64,000 nucleotides of DNA. Origin: Neoarius graeffei. Its lineage: Eukaryota; Chordata; Actinopteri; Siluriformes; Ariidae. The notes below the pieces were generated by a model. The model did no database searches and had not been told where the DNA came from. It worked only from the letters and a program-made list of their open reading frames with translations. Of this stretch, positions 12,232 to 23,713 are shown piece after piece (within the stretch, counting starts at the first letter, position 1; every line of letters starts with the position of its first letter). The position numbers and the translations under genes were made by a program. The stretch covers positions 73,907,375 to 73,971,374 of the forward strand of contig NC_083571.1 of assembly GCF_027579695.1 (NCBI RefSeq), read 5' to 3'.

Positions 12232-13761
12232 GCTCAAGGGAAGGGAGGGAGGATGCCCATTTTAGAGGGGGGATGATATTGAACATTTTTTATTCGGGGG
12301 GGGTGTTATCCCCCCCATCCCCCCTCAACTCGAGTACAGAGTTTGGGTCATTGTAATGGATCTCAAGCAGCACAGAGACAGGAGTTCTTGGACGGCAGTT
12401 TATTTCCTTAGACAAAAAATATTTAACAAAACAGCACTCTCAATCAGCGTGACTGCAGCGTCCAAGCCAAGATAACTTTCTTCTGCCGCATAACTGTATT
12501 AATACTGATGCAAAAAGCTACATACATTTTGGCAAATGGAGACACATACCTTACACAAAAAATATTTAACAGAACAGCACTCTCAATCAGCGTGACTGCT
12601 GCGTCTGTACAATCAAAATAAGCAAACAAATAACATTACGTTCATTTGTGTTGACGTATGCAATGCATGAGTTCAGTAGTTAGTTAGCGTTCGGAAACCG
12701 AGTAAACATTCGGAATTCCTTCACGCCCATATAACAACAATGCATGCACAATACAATCTTGATGCTTAATACATGTAAAGCTAAATGGATTTTGCATGCA
12801 TACTAGGATATTACCCACAAAACGAACAGAATGCTAATGCATCAAATGCGAAAGCCATCGTGAGGAATGAGCTAGTCACTCATGGTAACTCGTGGTGACA
12901 GGAAAAATTAATAAAACTTCTTAACAGTTTGGCTAATTCCAACCAATGTGCACACAATTACATAAATCATAAGATGTATCGAATTTACAAATTACAGTGC
13001 ATTTTAAGATGAAGCATAGAATAAAACGAGAGTGCTTAATACAGTGAACCTTACCCAAGCCAGGATAACTTTCTTCTGGCTGGGAGTACGGTGACCACGA
13101 AGGGTCAAAGCGGTCATTTTATGGGTAATATCCTAGTATGCATGCAAAATCCATTTAGCTTTACATGTATTAAGCATCAAGATTGTATTGTGCATGCATT
13201 GTTGTTATATGGGCGTGAAGGAATTCCAAATGTTTACTCGGTTTCCGAACGCTAATTAACTACTGAACTCATGCATGAACATTCTGTCTGTCCCGTCTCC
13301 CGTATTCTGAGACGGTGGCATTGCATACGTCAACACAAATGAACGTAATGTTATTTGTTTGCTTATTTTGATTGTACAGACGCAGCAGTCACGCTGATTG
13401 AGAGTGCTGTTCTGTTAAATATTTTTTGTGTAAGGTATGTGTCTCCATTTGCCAAAATGTATGTAGCTTTTTGCATCAGTATTAATACAGTTATGCGGCA
13501 GAAGAAAGTTATCTTGGCTTGGACGCTGCAGTCACGCTGATTGAGAGTGCTGTTTTGTTAAATATTTTTTGTCTAAGGAAATAAACTGCCGTCCAAGAAC
13601 TCCTGTCTCTGTGCTGCTTGAGATCCATTACAATGACCCAAACTCTGTACTCGAGTTGAGGGGGGATGGAGGGGATGCACCCCCCCCCCCCCCCCCAGAA
13701 TAAAAAATGTTCAATATCATCCCCCCTCTAAAACGGGCATCCCCCCTCCCTTCCCTTGAGC
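12232..13761. repeat. Large palindrome (inverted repeat, arms of about 0.6 kb)
   Basis: The left arm 12232-12817 is the reverse complement of the right arm 13122-13761. A unique spacer of about 300 bp separates them. The arms are nearly identical: each encodes the same 61-codon open frame (12444-12629 minus, 13355-13540 plus). The right arm has about 45 extra bases near 13277-13322. G- and C-runs near both outer ends vary in length. Each arm contains an internal direct repeat (CAGCACTCTCAATCAGCGTG twice). An AATAAA at 13579 followed by a GAGATCCATTACA end is LTR-like, but no retroelement coding part is present. The structure should form a hairpin or cruciform. Confidence 0.9.
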
Positions 13762-13817
13762 AAATGGAAGAAATGCATTTCGTCCACGAAATGGGCCCGG
13801 TGACACTTGGCACCCCA

Positions 13818-13955
13818 TAGAGTTTGGGTTATAATGTAATGTATTGGGTGGAGATTTGTTATACTGCAATTTGGGTTTGGATTGCTTTGGTTTTTGGGTT
13901 GTTTTGTAGTGTATTGTGTGGAGTTTTGTTATGAGGTATTGGGAGGAGTTCTAGT
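13818..13955. repeat. Minisatellite remnant (same family as 8876-9230)
   Basis: Degenerate units such as GAGTTTGGGTTATAATGTAA and GTATTGGGTGGAG match the array at 8876-9230, 4.6 kb upstream. Confidence 0.7.
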
Positions 13956-14037
13956 CACATCATGAGTTTTGCCATTCTCATTTTTTTTGCTCTTTCTTAC
14001 ATTTTTTAAGTTATATATTTGCTTGTGTATTCTGCAG

Positions 14038-14762
14038 GTGAAAGCAGACCTGAGGAAGTTGGACATGGCTCTTGATGCAGTAGATGACATCTTCTCACAG
14101 TGTCAAGACAAAATGCTGAAGGCTGTTACTGAAATAGATGGCCTGCTCCAGAAAGAACTCAAGGATGATAAAGAGTTTGAGGAGTTGTGGAGGAAATACA
14201 GTGGAACGTGCAAAAAGAACATTACTGGTGGAACATCGTATCACATTGATGCTCTAGAGGCATACGGAAATTCTAAGCCTAAATTTAGGAAAATGTTCAA
14301 CAATTTGGTTTATAGCAAAGGAAACAACACCCTGACCTACAGAGATGAGTTTCCCTTCAAGTCTCTTCATTTTCTCTTAACAGACTCCGTGCGACTGCTG
14401 AAGCCCACAAACAAATGTGAGACCAAGTACTATGCCACCAGGAACACATACACAGCAGATACGGGGACCGAGGTCCGATTCGGAAAGTTCATCAATGCCA
14501 AAAACACACTGAGCTCTACAATTGAAGAACTGGAGCCAAAAGAAGATGGAGTCACCATGTTTAACATCACTTCCTGTTCTGTGATTAATGTTGAAGAGAA
14601 CACGTGTACATCTGAGGAAATCCAGTGTCTTATTTCTCCAGCCGAGGTTTTCACAGTGGAGGATGTTCGCGATGCTACCACCGATGATGATACCACATAT
14701 AAATTAATCACTTTAACACACTCACGCTTTCTCAGCAATCACAACTGCGCTTTCTTCCATAG
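14038..14762 (+). CDS. ART-family (ecto-ADP-ribosyltransferase-like) copy A, main exon; probable pseudoenzyme
   Basis: This exon encodes about 241 residues of an ecto-ADP-ribosyltransferase (ARTC) fold, normally an extracellular arginine-modifying NAD-dependent enzyme. Family landmarks are the N-terminal LDMALDAVDD followed by FSQC, the FPFKSLHFLLTDSVRLL segment, EVRFGKF, and the ARTT-loop region SEEIQCLISPAEVF. It starts after a TTCTGCAG acceptor (phase 0) and ends at CATAG|gtacgt (phase 2). The catalytic R-S-EXE residues are not conserved: the usual YR[R/G]T reads YYAT, the Ser motif FxSxS reads FINAK, and EXE-LIP reads EIQ-CLIS, with Gln at the catalytic Glu position. The cysteines are kept and there is no stop. 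I infer a secreted or GPI-anchored protein that binds or signals without classical transferase activity. The family call is strong; loss of activity is inferred. Confidence 0.85.
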
Positions 14763-14954
14763 GTACGTCAATAAATCATAGTAAATTCAAGTACTTATAT
14801 AAGATTGTGTATTTTTTGTTGTCATGATGAGATTTCCAATTTGCTTCTAGACATTTGAATCCCGTGTCCTGACATTAAACACAAAACACTAAGCCTGAAA
14901 TTAACAGTGATGCAGACTGGATGTTTCCTCTAATGTCTCTCTCTCTCTCTGAAG

Positions 14955-15048
14955 GAATTCTGCAGATGTTGAATCCTCCACCTCTCTGATCTTCACACTT
15001 CTGGCTCTGACAGCCTCCTTGTTGACTCAGTTTACTGTGATGGAGTGA
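14955..15048 (+). CDS. ART-family copy A, last exon (GPI-attachment signal)
   Basis: After a (TC)n-GAAG acceptor, the exon completes an Arg codon and encodes NSADVESS, then a hydrophobic run TSLIFTLLALTASLLTQF, then TVME and a TGA stop at 15046. A polar spacer with small residues followed by about 17 hydrophobic residues at the extreme C-terminus is a classic GPI-anchor signal, as in vertebrate ecto-ARTs. The phase matches the main exon (phase 2 to 2). Confidence 0.8.
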
Positions 15049-15195
15049 CTCACATCTTCATGTAGATGGAAAAATTCTACTGTATATCATAATATGGATA
15101 GAAATGTAGAAATTTAGACAAGAGATGACTAATTTCTAAAGGTGTCTATGGCAGTATGTCACAGATTTGGAAAACACTGTTACGCTGATGAGTTT

Positions 15196-15201
15196 AATAA
15201 A
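15196..15201 (+). promoter_or_regulatory. Polyadenylation signal AATAAA, ART copy A
   Basis: AATAAA lies about 150 bases after the stop codon and is conserved in copy B (37437-37442). Confidence 0.6.
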
Positions 15202-15754
15202 CTTCATTATTACTTGTTTCTTTGATGTAAGTTGACAGGAAGTGAGAGAAGAAGGAAAGAGGGAAGTAACTGGTCAAGACTTATTTGAGTTTGCATTAAA
15301 GGAATCTTAAAACTTTCTACCACGTATCTCAACTGATTTATTTTTGGCTCTGAAATTTTTGTCCATTGTCTCAGAAAACAGCACAATTTCACAACAACAA
15401 CAATAGCAACAAATCCTCATATTCTTCCAGATGCTGTTTATTACACATCCTGTATAAAAGTGTTAAAATTCCTGTGGAGGTGAAATATTTCATCAAGTCA
15501 CTGAGATACAGTACAGAACAATTCTTCATCTGTGGTTTCTAGATCTTCCATATGATCTGGATTTTCCTGCTCTTATGTAATAAGCGCTCGCTGTTTTTCT
15601 TCTTGACTGTTGTTATGTTTTTGATTACTGGGTCACTGAAGTGTCTGAGCCCCGCCTGTGTGTGTGTTCTGGTGATATCCAGCCAGTGTGAGTGAAAGTG
15701 TTTGAATGAATGATTGGAATGAAGTGGATGAGGTCATGTGTGTCATGTGTAATA

Positions 15755-17365
15755 CAGTGGTGCTTGAAAGTTTGTGAACCCTTTAGAATTTTCTATATTT
15801 CTGCATAAATATGACCTAAAACATCAACAGATTTTCACACAAGTCCTAAAAGTAGGTAAAGAGAACCCAGTTAAACAAATAAGACAAAAATATTATACTT
15901 GGTCATTTATTTATTGAGGAAAATGATCCAATATTACATATCTGTGAGTGGCAAAAGTATGTGAACCTCTAGGATTAGCAGTTAATTTGAAGGTGAAATT
16001 AGAGTCAGGTGTTTTCAATCAATGGGATGACAATCAGGTGTGAGTGGGCGCCCTATTTTATTTAAAGAACAGGGATCTATCAAAGTCTGATCTTCACAAC
16101 ACATGTTTGTGCAAGTGTATCATGGCATGAACAAAGGAGATTTCTGAGGGCCTCAGAAAAAGGCTTGTTGATGCTCATCAGGCTGGAAAAGGTTACAAAA
16201 CCATCTCTAAAGAGTTTGGACTCCACTAATCCATAGTCAGACAGATTGTGTACAAATGGAGGAAATTCAAAACCATTGTTACCCTCCCCAGAAGTGGTCA
16301 TTCAACAAAGATCACTCCAAGAACAAGGTGTGTAATAGTCAGCGAGGTCACAAAGGACCCCAGGGTAACTTCTAAGCAACTGAAGGCCTCTCTCACATTG
16401 GCTAATGTTAATGTTCATGAGTCCACCATCAGGAGAACACTGAACAACAATGGTGTGCATGGCAGGGTTGCAAGGAGAAAGCCACTGCTCTCCAAAAAGA
16501 ACATTGCTGCTCGTCTGCAGTTTGCTAAAGATCATGTGGACAAGCCAGAAGGCTACTGGAAAAATGTTTTGTGGACAGATGAGACCAAAATAGAACTTTT
16601 TGGTTTAAATGAGAAGCATTATGTTTGGAGAAAGGAAAACACTGCATTCCAGCATAAGAACCTTATCCCATCTGTGAAACATGGTGGTGGTAGTATCATG
16701 ATTTGGGCCTGTTTTGCTGCATCTGGGCCAGGACGGCTTGCCATCATTGATGGAACAATGAATTCTGAATTATACCAGCAAATTCTCAAAGGAAAATGTC
16801 AGGACATTTGTCCATGAACTGAATCTCAAGAGAAGGTGGGTCATGCAGCAAGACAACGACCCTAAGCACACAAGTCGTTCTACCAAAGAATGGTTAAAGA
16901 AGAATAAAGTTAATGTTTTGGAATGGCCAAGTCAAAGTCCTGACCTTAATCCAATCGAAATGTTGTAGAAGGACCTGAAGCGAGCAGTTCATATGAGGAA
17001 ACCCACCAACATCCCAGAGTTGAAGCTGTTCTGTACGGAGGAATGGGCTAAAATTCCTCCAAGCCGGTGTGCAGGACTGATCAACAGTTACCAGAAGCGT
17101 TTAGTTGCAGTTATTGCTACACAAGGTGGTCACACCAGATACTGAAAGCAAAGGTTCACATACTTTTGCCACTCACAGATATGTAATATTGGATCATTTT
17201 CCTCAATAAATAAATGAACAAGTATAATATTTTTGTCTCATTTGTTTAACTGGGTTCTTTTTATCTACTTTTAGGACTTGTGTGAAAATCTGATGATGTT
17301 TTAGGTCATATTTATGCAGAAATATAGAAAATTCTAAAGGGTTCACAAACTTTCAAGCACCACTG
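15755..17365 (+). mobile_element. Tc1-like transposon, family 1, copy 1
   Basis: Ends are CAGTGGTGCTTGAAAGTTTG and its inverted copy, flanked by TA duplications (15753-54 and 17366-67). At 1611 bp it is full length. The duplicated locus (copy B near 37995) shows the uninterrupted site GTAATACAAAACTCC, proving insertion at a TA. A second copy of the same family is at 26647-28256. Confidence 0.95.
16122..17145 (+). pseudogene. Tc1 transposase, inactivated (family 1, copy 1)
   Basis: The coding region aligns over its full length with the 340-residue transposase frame of the copy at 27014-28036. The DDE-type landmarks are [14 protein letters not shown] and NPIE. It is dead: codon 3 is TGA, a TAA lies in the helix-turn-helix part (LH-stop-SIVRQ), one extra base near 16790 shifts the frame, and a TAG follows NPIEML. 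The cut-and-paste transposase can therefore not be made from this copy. Confidence 0.92.
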
Positions 17366-18350
17366 TACAAAACTCCAAATGTCTTTCCAGCTGTGTGAAG
17401 GAAGTGACATGGTCTGACTGTAGAGTTTACAGCTGCTGATGATGAAATACAGTAGCGCACTTTATTTCTACAGATTTATCATCTGATACAGTAATCACAG
17501 ACCTTTTTATGATTGAAGCACAATAAGAGAAGCACGATGTAAAAAAAAACTGCACAGTGAATTCCCAAGCAGGGATTCATGCTGGAGCAGCAGGTAGAGA
17601 TGAAACCTCATGCTTCCAGGCCTCACACTTTGATCTGGAGCTCATGTTCTAGTCCATGTGGAGTTTCACATATTCTTCTCATGTCTGTGTTTAGGAATCT
17701 ATAAGGTTTAATGTAATAAAACTTTAAAAGCTCAAAATTGAAATAAGCACAGGTCCTCTTTTCAGATTCCAAAAACATGTGCATGTGTTCTGCCCCTGGA
17801 TAAACCATATAAACACGGGTTCAGGAGGTGGAGCTTTCTGAATTGACAACAATATTATTGACAGGAGAGTAGGCCCACCTCCTTGTCCTGATTGGTTGGT
17901 TGTTGATGCGGTTTCTCCTGTTTACAGAACCTGGAGCAGCACAGAATTCAGACTTTTTCCACTGAGGTTATATTTTTGCCAAATATTACACAATCAGCAA
18001 ATTCCCAGAAATATGAGAGTGACTGGGAGACGTGATGATGACTTTTTCTCTGACTTCAGATTTGTGTCATTTATTCCATCTTTACAACAACAACAATAAC
18101 AACAACAATAACAACAACAACAACAACAAAAGTTTAGTTGTTTCAAACTGAAGTCTGTAATTCTTTGGCTCAGCTGTTACATTCCTGTAATGAACATTCC
18201 AGAAAATTCAGAGCCTAAAGAGTGAAAAGCTCCTGCAATGGAAGTTTCTGCTTTTACTAAACTTCCACTTTTCACATTTAAAAACCCAAAATTTTACCCA
18301 CACAGTGATTATCTTTCCAGGATGTGGGGATCTCTCTCTCTCTCTCCATG

Positions 18351-19665
18351 GGCGCCGCCAGGGGGGAAAGGTTAGAACAATTCTAGGGGCCCAGCACTGC
18401 CATGGGGCCCTTTAAGGGGCTGATAATATGCTTTTGATGATTTTAATAAGACTTTTGAAATAACAACAGTGCAATATTCCATCTGGTAAAATGAGCTAAT
18501 TGAACAAGGTTGTCTATTTCTTGAGTTCTTCAACATATTGTCATTTAACCCTCCCCCTTTTGCGAAATGGTACGGTCCAGTTCTGGTAGAAGCGCGATGC
18601 GTTAAATCTGTGTGCTGATCAGTGCAACGCTACTTGCTGCTGTGTCGCAGTGCAGCAGCCAGCCAGCCAGCCAGCAGTGGAGTGCGTACAGTCTATGATC
18701 GCTAAATATGAAGAGTGGCTGTCAAAAACGTAAAGAAAGGCAGCTGAAAGCTGAGAGGGACTGGAGAGGCAGGCAACTGGTCACTCAGTTTTTCCCAAAG
18801 AAAGGTAGCTATCGCTCACGTGTGTTCAAAATATTAGCGAATGGTAAATGAACAGTATGAACGTGGTTGGATTAGCCTATCAAGAGAACACTTTTACAGT
18901 TTGTACAGTGACTTTTTCCATTTTAATAACTGAACTGACCTGTGTGATAAACAAGATGAAATATTACGTTATGCTGGTGCTAATAACTAGTGCTAATAAC
19001 CAGTTTCATAACTAATGGGGTGCCCTAAATATGCACAGATTCAGCCTCAGGGGGACCTCCGCCCTACCAAACCACTGAACCCCCCTTTGGAGAAGGAGGT
19101 AAGCAGCAGTACAACCCATAAATGCTTTAGGATTGAAGTTTTTAATGAGCGAGCGCCATATACAGTTTGCTAGATTAAAGTGTTTCTAATGTAACAGACG
19201 TTGCGTTGTGTTGTTCACCAGTCTTTTTATTCTGAAGAAATGAGACACAAATACACTGCTGAGGACGGGCTGCAAACGTCCAGTGGCATTGGCGCTTACA
19301 TTTCCAAAACGAACTGAAGGAGGCCAGCGCCTCGTTCCCATAACTACCTGCGCTCTTAAAGGGCCAGCGCAGAATTTCCCCACCACTACACACAATGGCA
19401 AGTGGAAAAAAATAAACCCGTTACACTAATAACGGACACCAGTCAAGTGTTTGACATGGTTACGTGTGTGGAATGTTCACACGTTCTAAACCATTGGTTT
19501 CAACCATTGGTTAATACATAAAATGTAATAACAAAGTCACAAACTCAAGGTCCATGGGCTATCAAAAGTCAAATAATGACAATAGTGCAATTGTGATGAG
19601 GGTGGGCAAAGTTGGGGGGCCCAAAATTCTAATCTTTCATGGGGCCCAAAATTTCTGGCGGCGCC
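18351..19665. mobile_element. Non-autonomous hAT-like element with orphan first exon
   Basis: The ends are inverted: GGGCGCCGCCAG at the left, CTGGCGGCGCCC at the right, with further matching GGGGCCC blocks inside. It sits in a TC-rich microsatellite, so the TSD cannot be read. At 18708-18804 an ATG opens MKSGCQKRKERQLKAERDW, followed by TQFFPKK and a donor. This resembles the first exon of ZMYM/hAT-type transposases. The catalytic part is missing. Confidence 0.6.
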
Positions 19666-19675
<10 letters not shown>

Positions 19676-19718
<43 letters not shown>

Positions 19719-19735
19719 ACACACACACACACACT
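19676..19735. repeat. (TC)n-(AC)n microsatellite
   Basis: A run of about 18 TC units passes into about 9 AC units. Confidence 0.95.
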
Positions 19736-19901
19736 GTTTGTATCACAATCAATTATCATAAAAATGCATTATTTTTTGCAAATGAGGCAACATCTAATTA
19801 ACACACATTTACATACTTAATTAAACACTAAATTATTTTCTAACAAACTCATAAACATCTGTTTCTTGAGAGTGAATTAAAAACCTCATCACAACAACAT
19901 G

Positions 19902-20024
19902 CCCTGCGATGACCTGGCGACTTGTCCAGGGTGTACCCCATCTCTCACCCATAGTCAGCTGGCACAGGCTCCAGCTTGCCTGCGACCCTGTACAGGATAA
20001 GTGGCTACAGATGATGGATGGATG
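19902..20024 (+). mobile_element. Type A SINE, 3' fragment
   Basis: Only the 3' third is present: GACTTGTCCAGGGTGTACCC to CCTGTACAGGATAAGTGGC, with a GGATGGATGG tail. It is a 5'-truncated copy. Confidence 0.8.
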
Positions 20025-20742
20025 GAGCACAACAACACAACAGCAAAGCTGATGTTAAAACTGTAAAACAGTCCTCTTCATAACTGTGACACAATTCATG
20101 TGGCTACTGGATTAGAGCCCATACTTCCACTGGAGAACCCTGGACAGAATGTTCTCATTCCCCGAGACTCAGAACAAGCTGATCAACACAAGCTGTTCAC
20201 ATGCACTAAAGTAAGGATTATTTTTACTTATTGATATAATAATCTTTATTAAAATCTGCTTTGCGACAGTTTCTTTAAATATTTTAATCCTGATGCAGTT
20301 TAAAAATCATCATTAAAAAGTTGTTCTATATTTTCTGACAGTTTTGCATCATCGCTCTTGCCTTATTGTTACAGTCTTGTAAAGTGTCTGTGCAGCAGAA
20401 CATGTCACATGTGAGACAAAGTTTTGGCTAAAGAAAGTAGTTAAAGGTGCCGTCTTGCTGTAAACTGGATTGATCCTCTCAGCCTGTTTATTTCAGAGTT
20501 GTCTTCGTCCTCCATGCTCAGGTCTGCTGCCCCCTCATATGGCTGTAGCTGGACATCTCGCCCTGTAAAGCGTTTCTGCAGTTTATACCTCAGTCACTCC
20601 ATCCTGAGTGTAAGTCCTTGTTCCATGTCATTATTAAATAACTAGAGTGATCAAACCTGCTCCACATTCTCTGTTCAGAACTTTTTCATCTCCTGTGTTT
20701 GTTTTGGTAAAGACCAGGACCTGAGCTGGTGTGTTGGAGAAG

Positions 20743-20781
20743 ATGTTCCTCTTCACTGTTATTGCTGTGCTCTCGCTCAAA
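20743..20781 (+). CDS. Possible signal-peptide exon of ART copy B
   Basis: An ATG following GGAGAAG opens MFLFTVIAVLSLK and reaches a good GTAAGA donor in phase 0. This is the phase needed for the ART copy B main exon at 36270. The hydrophobic leader is short but plausible. It lies 15.5 kb upstream across a thick transposon nest and shows no similarity to the copy A exon 1, so the link is tentative. Confidence 0.35.
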
Positions 20782-22323
20782 GTAAGATCTTTATTTTAAT
20801 TTGTGTTCAGTTCCTTTGTCCCACAGCACTGTTGAGTTGTGGATTGTGATTGGTTGATGAATTTTCCATGACAGCAGCTCTGACAGTACAGACCTCTGAC
20901 CCTTCGTTTTACAACCCCGATTCCAAAAAAGTTGGGACAAAGTACAAATTGTAAATAAAAACGGAATGCAATAATTTACAAATCTCAAAAACTGATATTG
21001 TATTCACAATAGAACATAGACAACATATCAAATGTCGAAAGTGAGACATTTTGAAATTTCATGCCAAATATTGGCTCATTTGAAATTTCATGACAGAAAC
21101 ACATCTCAAAAAAGTTGGGACAGGGGCAATAAGAGGCTGGAAAAGTTAAAGGTACAAAAAAGGAACAGCTGGAGGACCAAATTGTAACTCATTAGGTCAA
21201 TTGGCAATAGGTCATTAACATGACTGGGTATAAAAAGAGCATCTTGGAGTGGCAGTGGCTCTCAGAAGTAAAGATGGGAAGAGGATCACCAATCCCCCTA
21301 ATTCTGCACCGACAAATAGTGGAGCAATATCAGAAAGGAGTTCGACAGTGTAAAATTGCAAAGAGTTTGAACATATCATCATCTACACCCTTAGCAAAAA
21401 GTAGTATACTTAAAGTACATTTTATTAAGTATGCTTCAGTATAAGTATAGCAAGTATACTACAGACTATGTACTTTTAGTGTACTAGAAAGTATACAAAT
21501 TTAATACTTTTTTGGACTAAATTGGAACATTTCAAGTTTATAAAAGTATACTTTAAAGTTCATTTTAAGTTTGCAAAAGTACACTTTAAAGTATATAACA
21601 AGTACACTCATCTATATACTATCAATGTACTTGGTATATCCCCTCTCGTATGCTTAAAGTATACCACAAGTACACTTATCGATATACTGCCATTGTACTA
21701 GTTATATACTTTGAGTCCCTATTTTTAGTGTATTATTGTATACTTTAAGTATACTGTTATAAATGTTGGTTATTTCACTAGTTTACTTGTTATACTTTAA
21801 GTTTGCTTGGCATATTACTTGTAGCTTACTATTTATATACTGGAAATATACTCCTTAAAGTATTTTTAAAGTTTACTCATACTGTATGTACACAAGAGCG
21901 TGATGCATTTCAGTGGCGGCTCCTGAATTTTTTTTCGGGGGGGGGGGCAATTTTCCACCGTTATGTCTACACGGACCATAAATGTCCACAGGACTGAAGT
22001 AAATTGACCTAGGTAGCAAATCAATTGGCCGAACTTGTTTTTGCCTGGTAAATTCAGATATCAATATAGACAATATCTCTTCTCTCCACTAGGTGGCAAC
22101 ACTGAACAAGTTAAAGGTGGCAAACTAAGGTAGCCTAGTAAACTAGACCCACCCGCCTAGCGGCCAAAAATATTTTTGCCTACGAGTGGCAAATATTCAC
22201 ATTAGTCTGGCTTGCCAGGCTAAAACTAAGGAAGATTCATTGTGAAGCCTTCAAAGCAAAACATTTGGCATCACAATCAATTAATATTACATTACTCATT
22301 TATTTTCTCATATTTTTCCAGTA

Positions 22324-22701
22324 GGGGCGGCACGGTGGCGTAGTGGTTAGCGCTGTCGCCTCACAGCAAGAGGGTCCTGGGTTCGAGCCCCGGGGCTGAC
22401 GAGGGCCTTTCTGTGTGGAGTTTGCATGTTCTCCCCGTGTCCGCGTGGGTTTCCTCCGGGTGCTCCGGTTTCCCCCACAGTCCAAAGACATGCAGGTTAG
22501 GTTAACTGGTGACTCTAAATTGACCGTAGGTGTGAATGTGAGTGTGAATGGTTGTCTGTGTCTATGTGTCAGCCCTGTGATGACCTGGCGACTTGTCCAG
22601 GGTGTACCCCGCCTTTCGCCCGTAGTCAGCTGGGATAGGCTCCAGCTTGCCTGCGACCCTGTAGAAGGATAAAGCGGCTAGAGATAATGAGATGAGATGA
22701 G
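22324..22701 (+). mobile_element. V-SINE/Mermaid-like SINE, type A (nest layer 4)
   Basis: Complete copy with the 14-bp TSD ATATTTTTCCAGTA (22310-22323 and 22702-22715). It is the youngest and innermost insertion of the nest. Confidence 0.95.
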
Positions 22702-23389
22702 ATATTTTTCCAGTATTCTATAATAAGTAGACACAAATTCTTAATTATAAACATATTCTAATTTCTTCATTCTAAAGAATGCAATTAAAGTGGCAGGATA
22801 TAAATCCAAAACAAGTGTTTATTTAAGTTTTGAAAAAGATGAAAAAAAGCATAACCATCAAACAAACGTGCAGCTTAATTATGTGGTTTTTTTATATGGA
22901 ATTGCACCATTTTAACAACAAATAATAATTCTAAATAAATTCTGCAGTTTTTTTTTCCCAAGAATTCCTCCAGAAAGCCATGGCTTGAAAGGAAATTTAA
23001 AATATTACAAGCATGTCAATGAACACAAAAGGCTTTAGTTATTTAGCTATATACACACAAGGTTACACAAGGTTTTGTAGTCAGTGCAACTTGGCTTAAC
23101 AAGTTGGAAAAAAGGTAAGGTGCTGCTGGCTCCAATGAACACAGATATACTGTACAATATATAAAAACTGAAAATATGCTTAATTTACACCAAGTCAGAG
23201 AGAACTTAAGGCTACTGAAATATTCCAAGCATGGCAATTTTAAACTGCCATTGGTCAAACAAAAACATGGCAATGTTAAACTGCCATTGGTAAAACAAAA
23301 ACATGGCAATGTTAAATTGCCATTGGTAAAACAACTGCCATTGGTAACACACACACACACACACACACAAAACCTTTTGCCTAGTAAAT

Positions 23390-23713
23390 TCAAATATCAG
23401 ATATCACTGTACCGTCTGCTGTGCTACTTCCAGGGTGGAAGAGAACGCAAGGGTAGCAAAAAAGAGCATTGACTACATCACAGCCAGCTAGCCAAGTTTT
23501 CCGGTGATACCAGTTCTTGTTAAAACCTCTTGAGTAGGTCTTCTCCCCCTTCGTAGACACTTGCTTGATGTTTAAATTCGGTCTAGGAGGTCCTAGCTGT
23601 TTGATTGCCATTTTCTCCTCATTGGTACGATGACTAAAGGGAACTTCTTTCAGAGATGCTATCGTATTGTTGCACTCAACACTCGCCATCTTCTTCATAG
23701 AATGTTCACACAT
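23390..23713 (-). pseudogene. hAT transposase N-terminal TTF-type zinc finger, truncated
   Basis: A 107-codon minus-strand frame contains FSHRTNEEK, then SRGFNKNWYHRKTWLAGC, then ALFCYPCVLFH. This matches the TTF-type zinc-finger region of ZMYM1-like hAT transposases (WY...C...FCYPCxLF). The frame stops where the element's internal deletion begins, so the RNase-H catalytic domain is absent. The zinc finger could in principle still bind DNA if expressed. Confidence 0.75.

Larger units (their letters stand above)
14021..17780. repeat. Segmental duplication, copy A (ART main exon to 3' flank)
   Basis: From TTGCTTGTGTATTCTGCAG through the ART exons 2 and 3 and 2 kb of 3' flank, this segment matches 36252-38420 at high identity. 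The only large difference is the Tc1 element at 15755-17365, absent from copy B. Homology stops abruptly after CATGTGCATGTG near 17780. Confidence 0.92.

Noticed and set aside
12444-12629. Identical 61-codon ORFs on opposite strands (also 13355-13540)
   Set aside because: They are the same sequence in the two palindrome arms, with no known domain. Identity reflects the inverted repeat rather than protein constraint.
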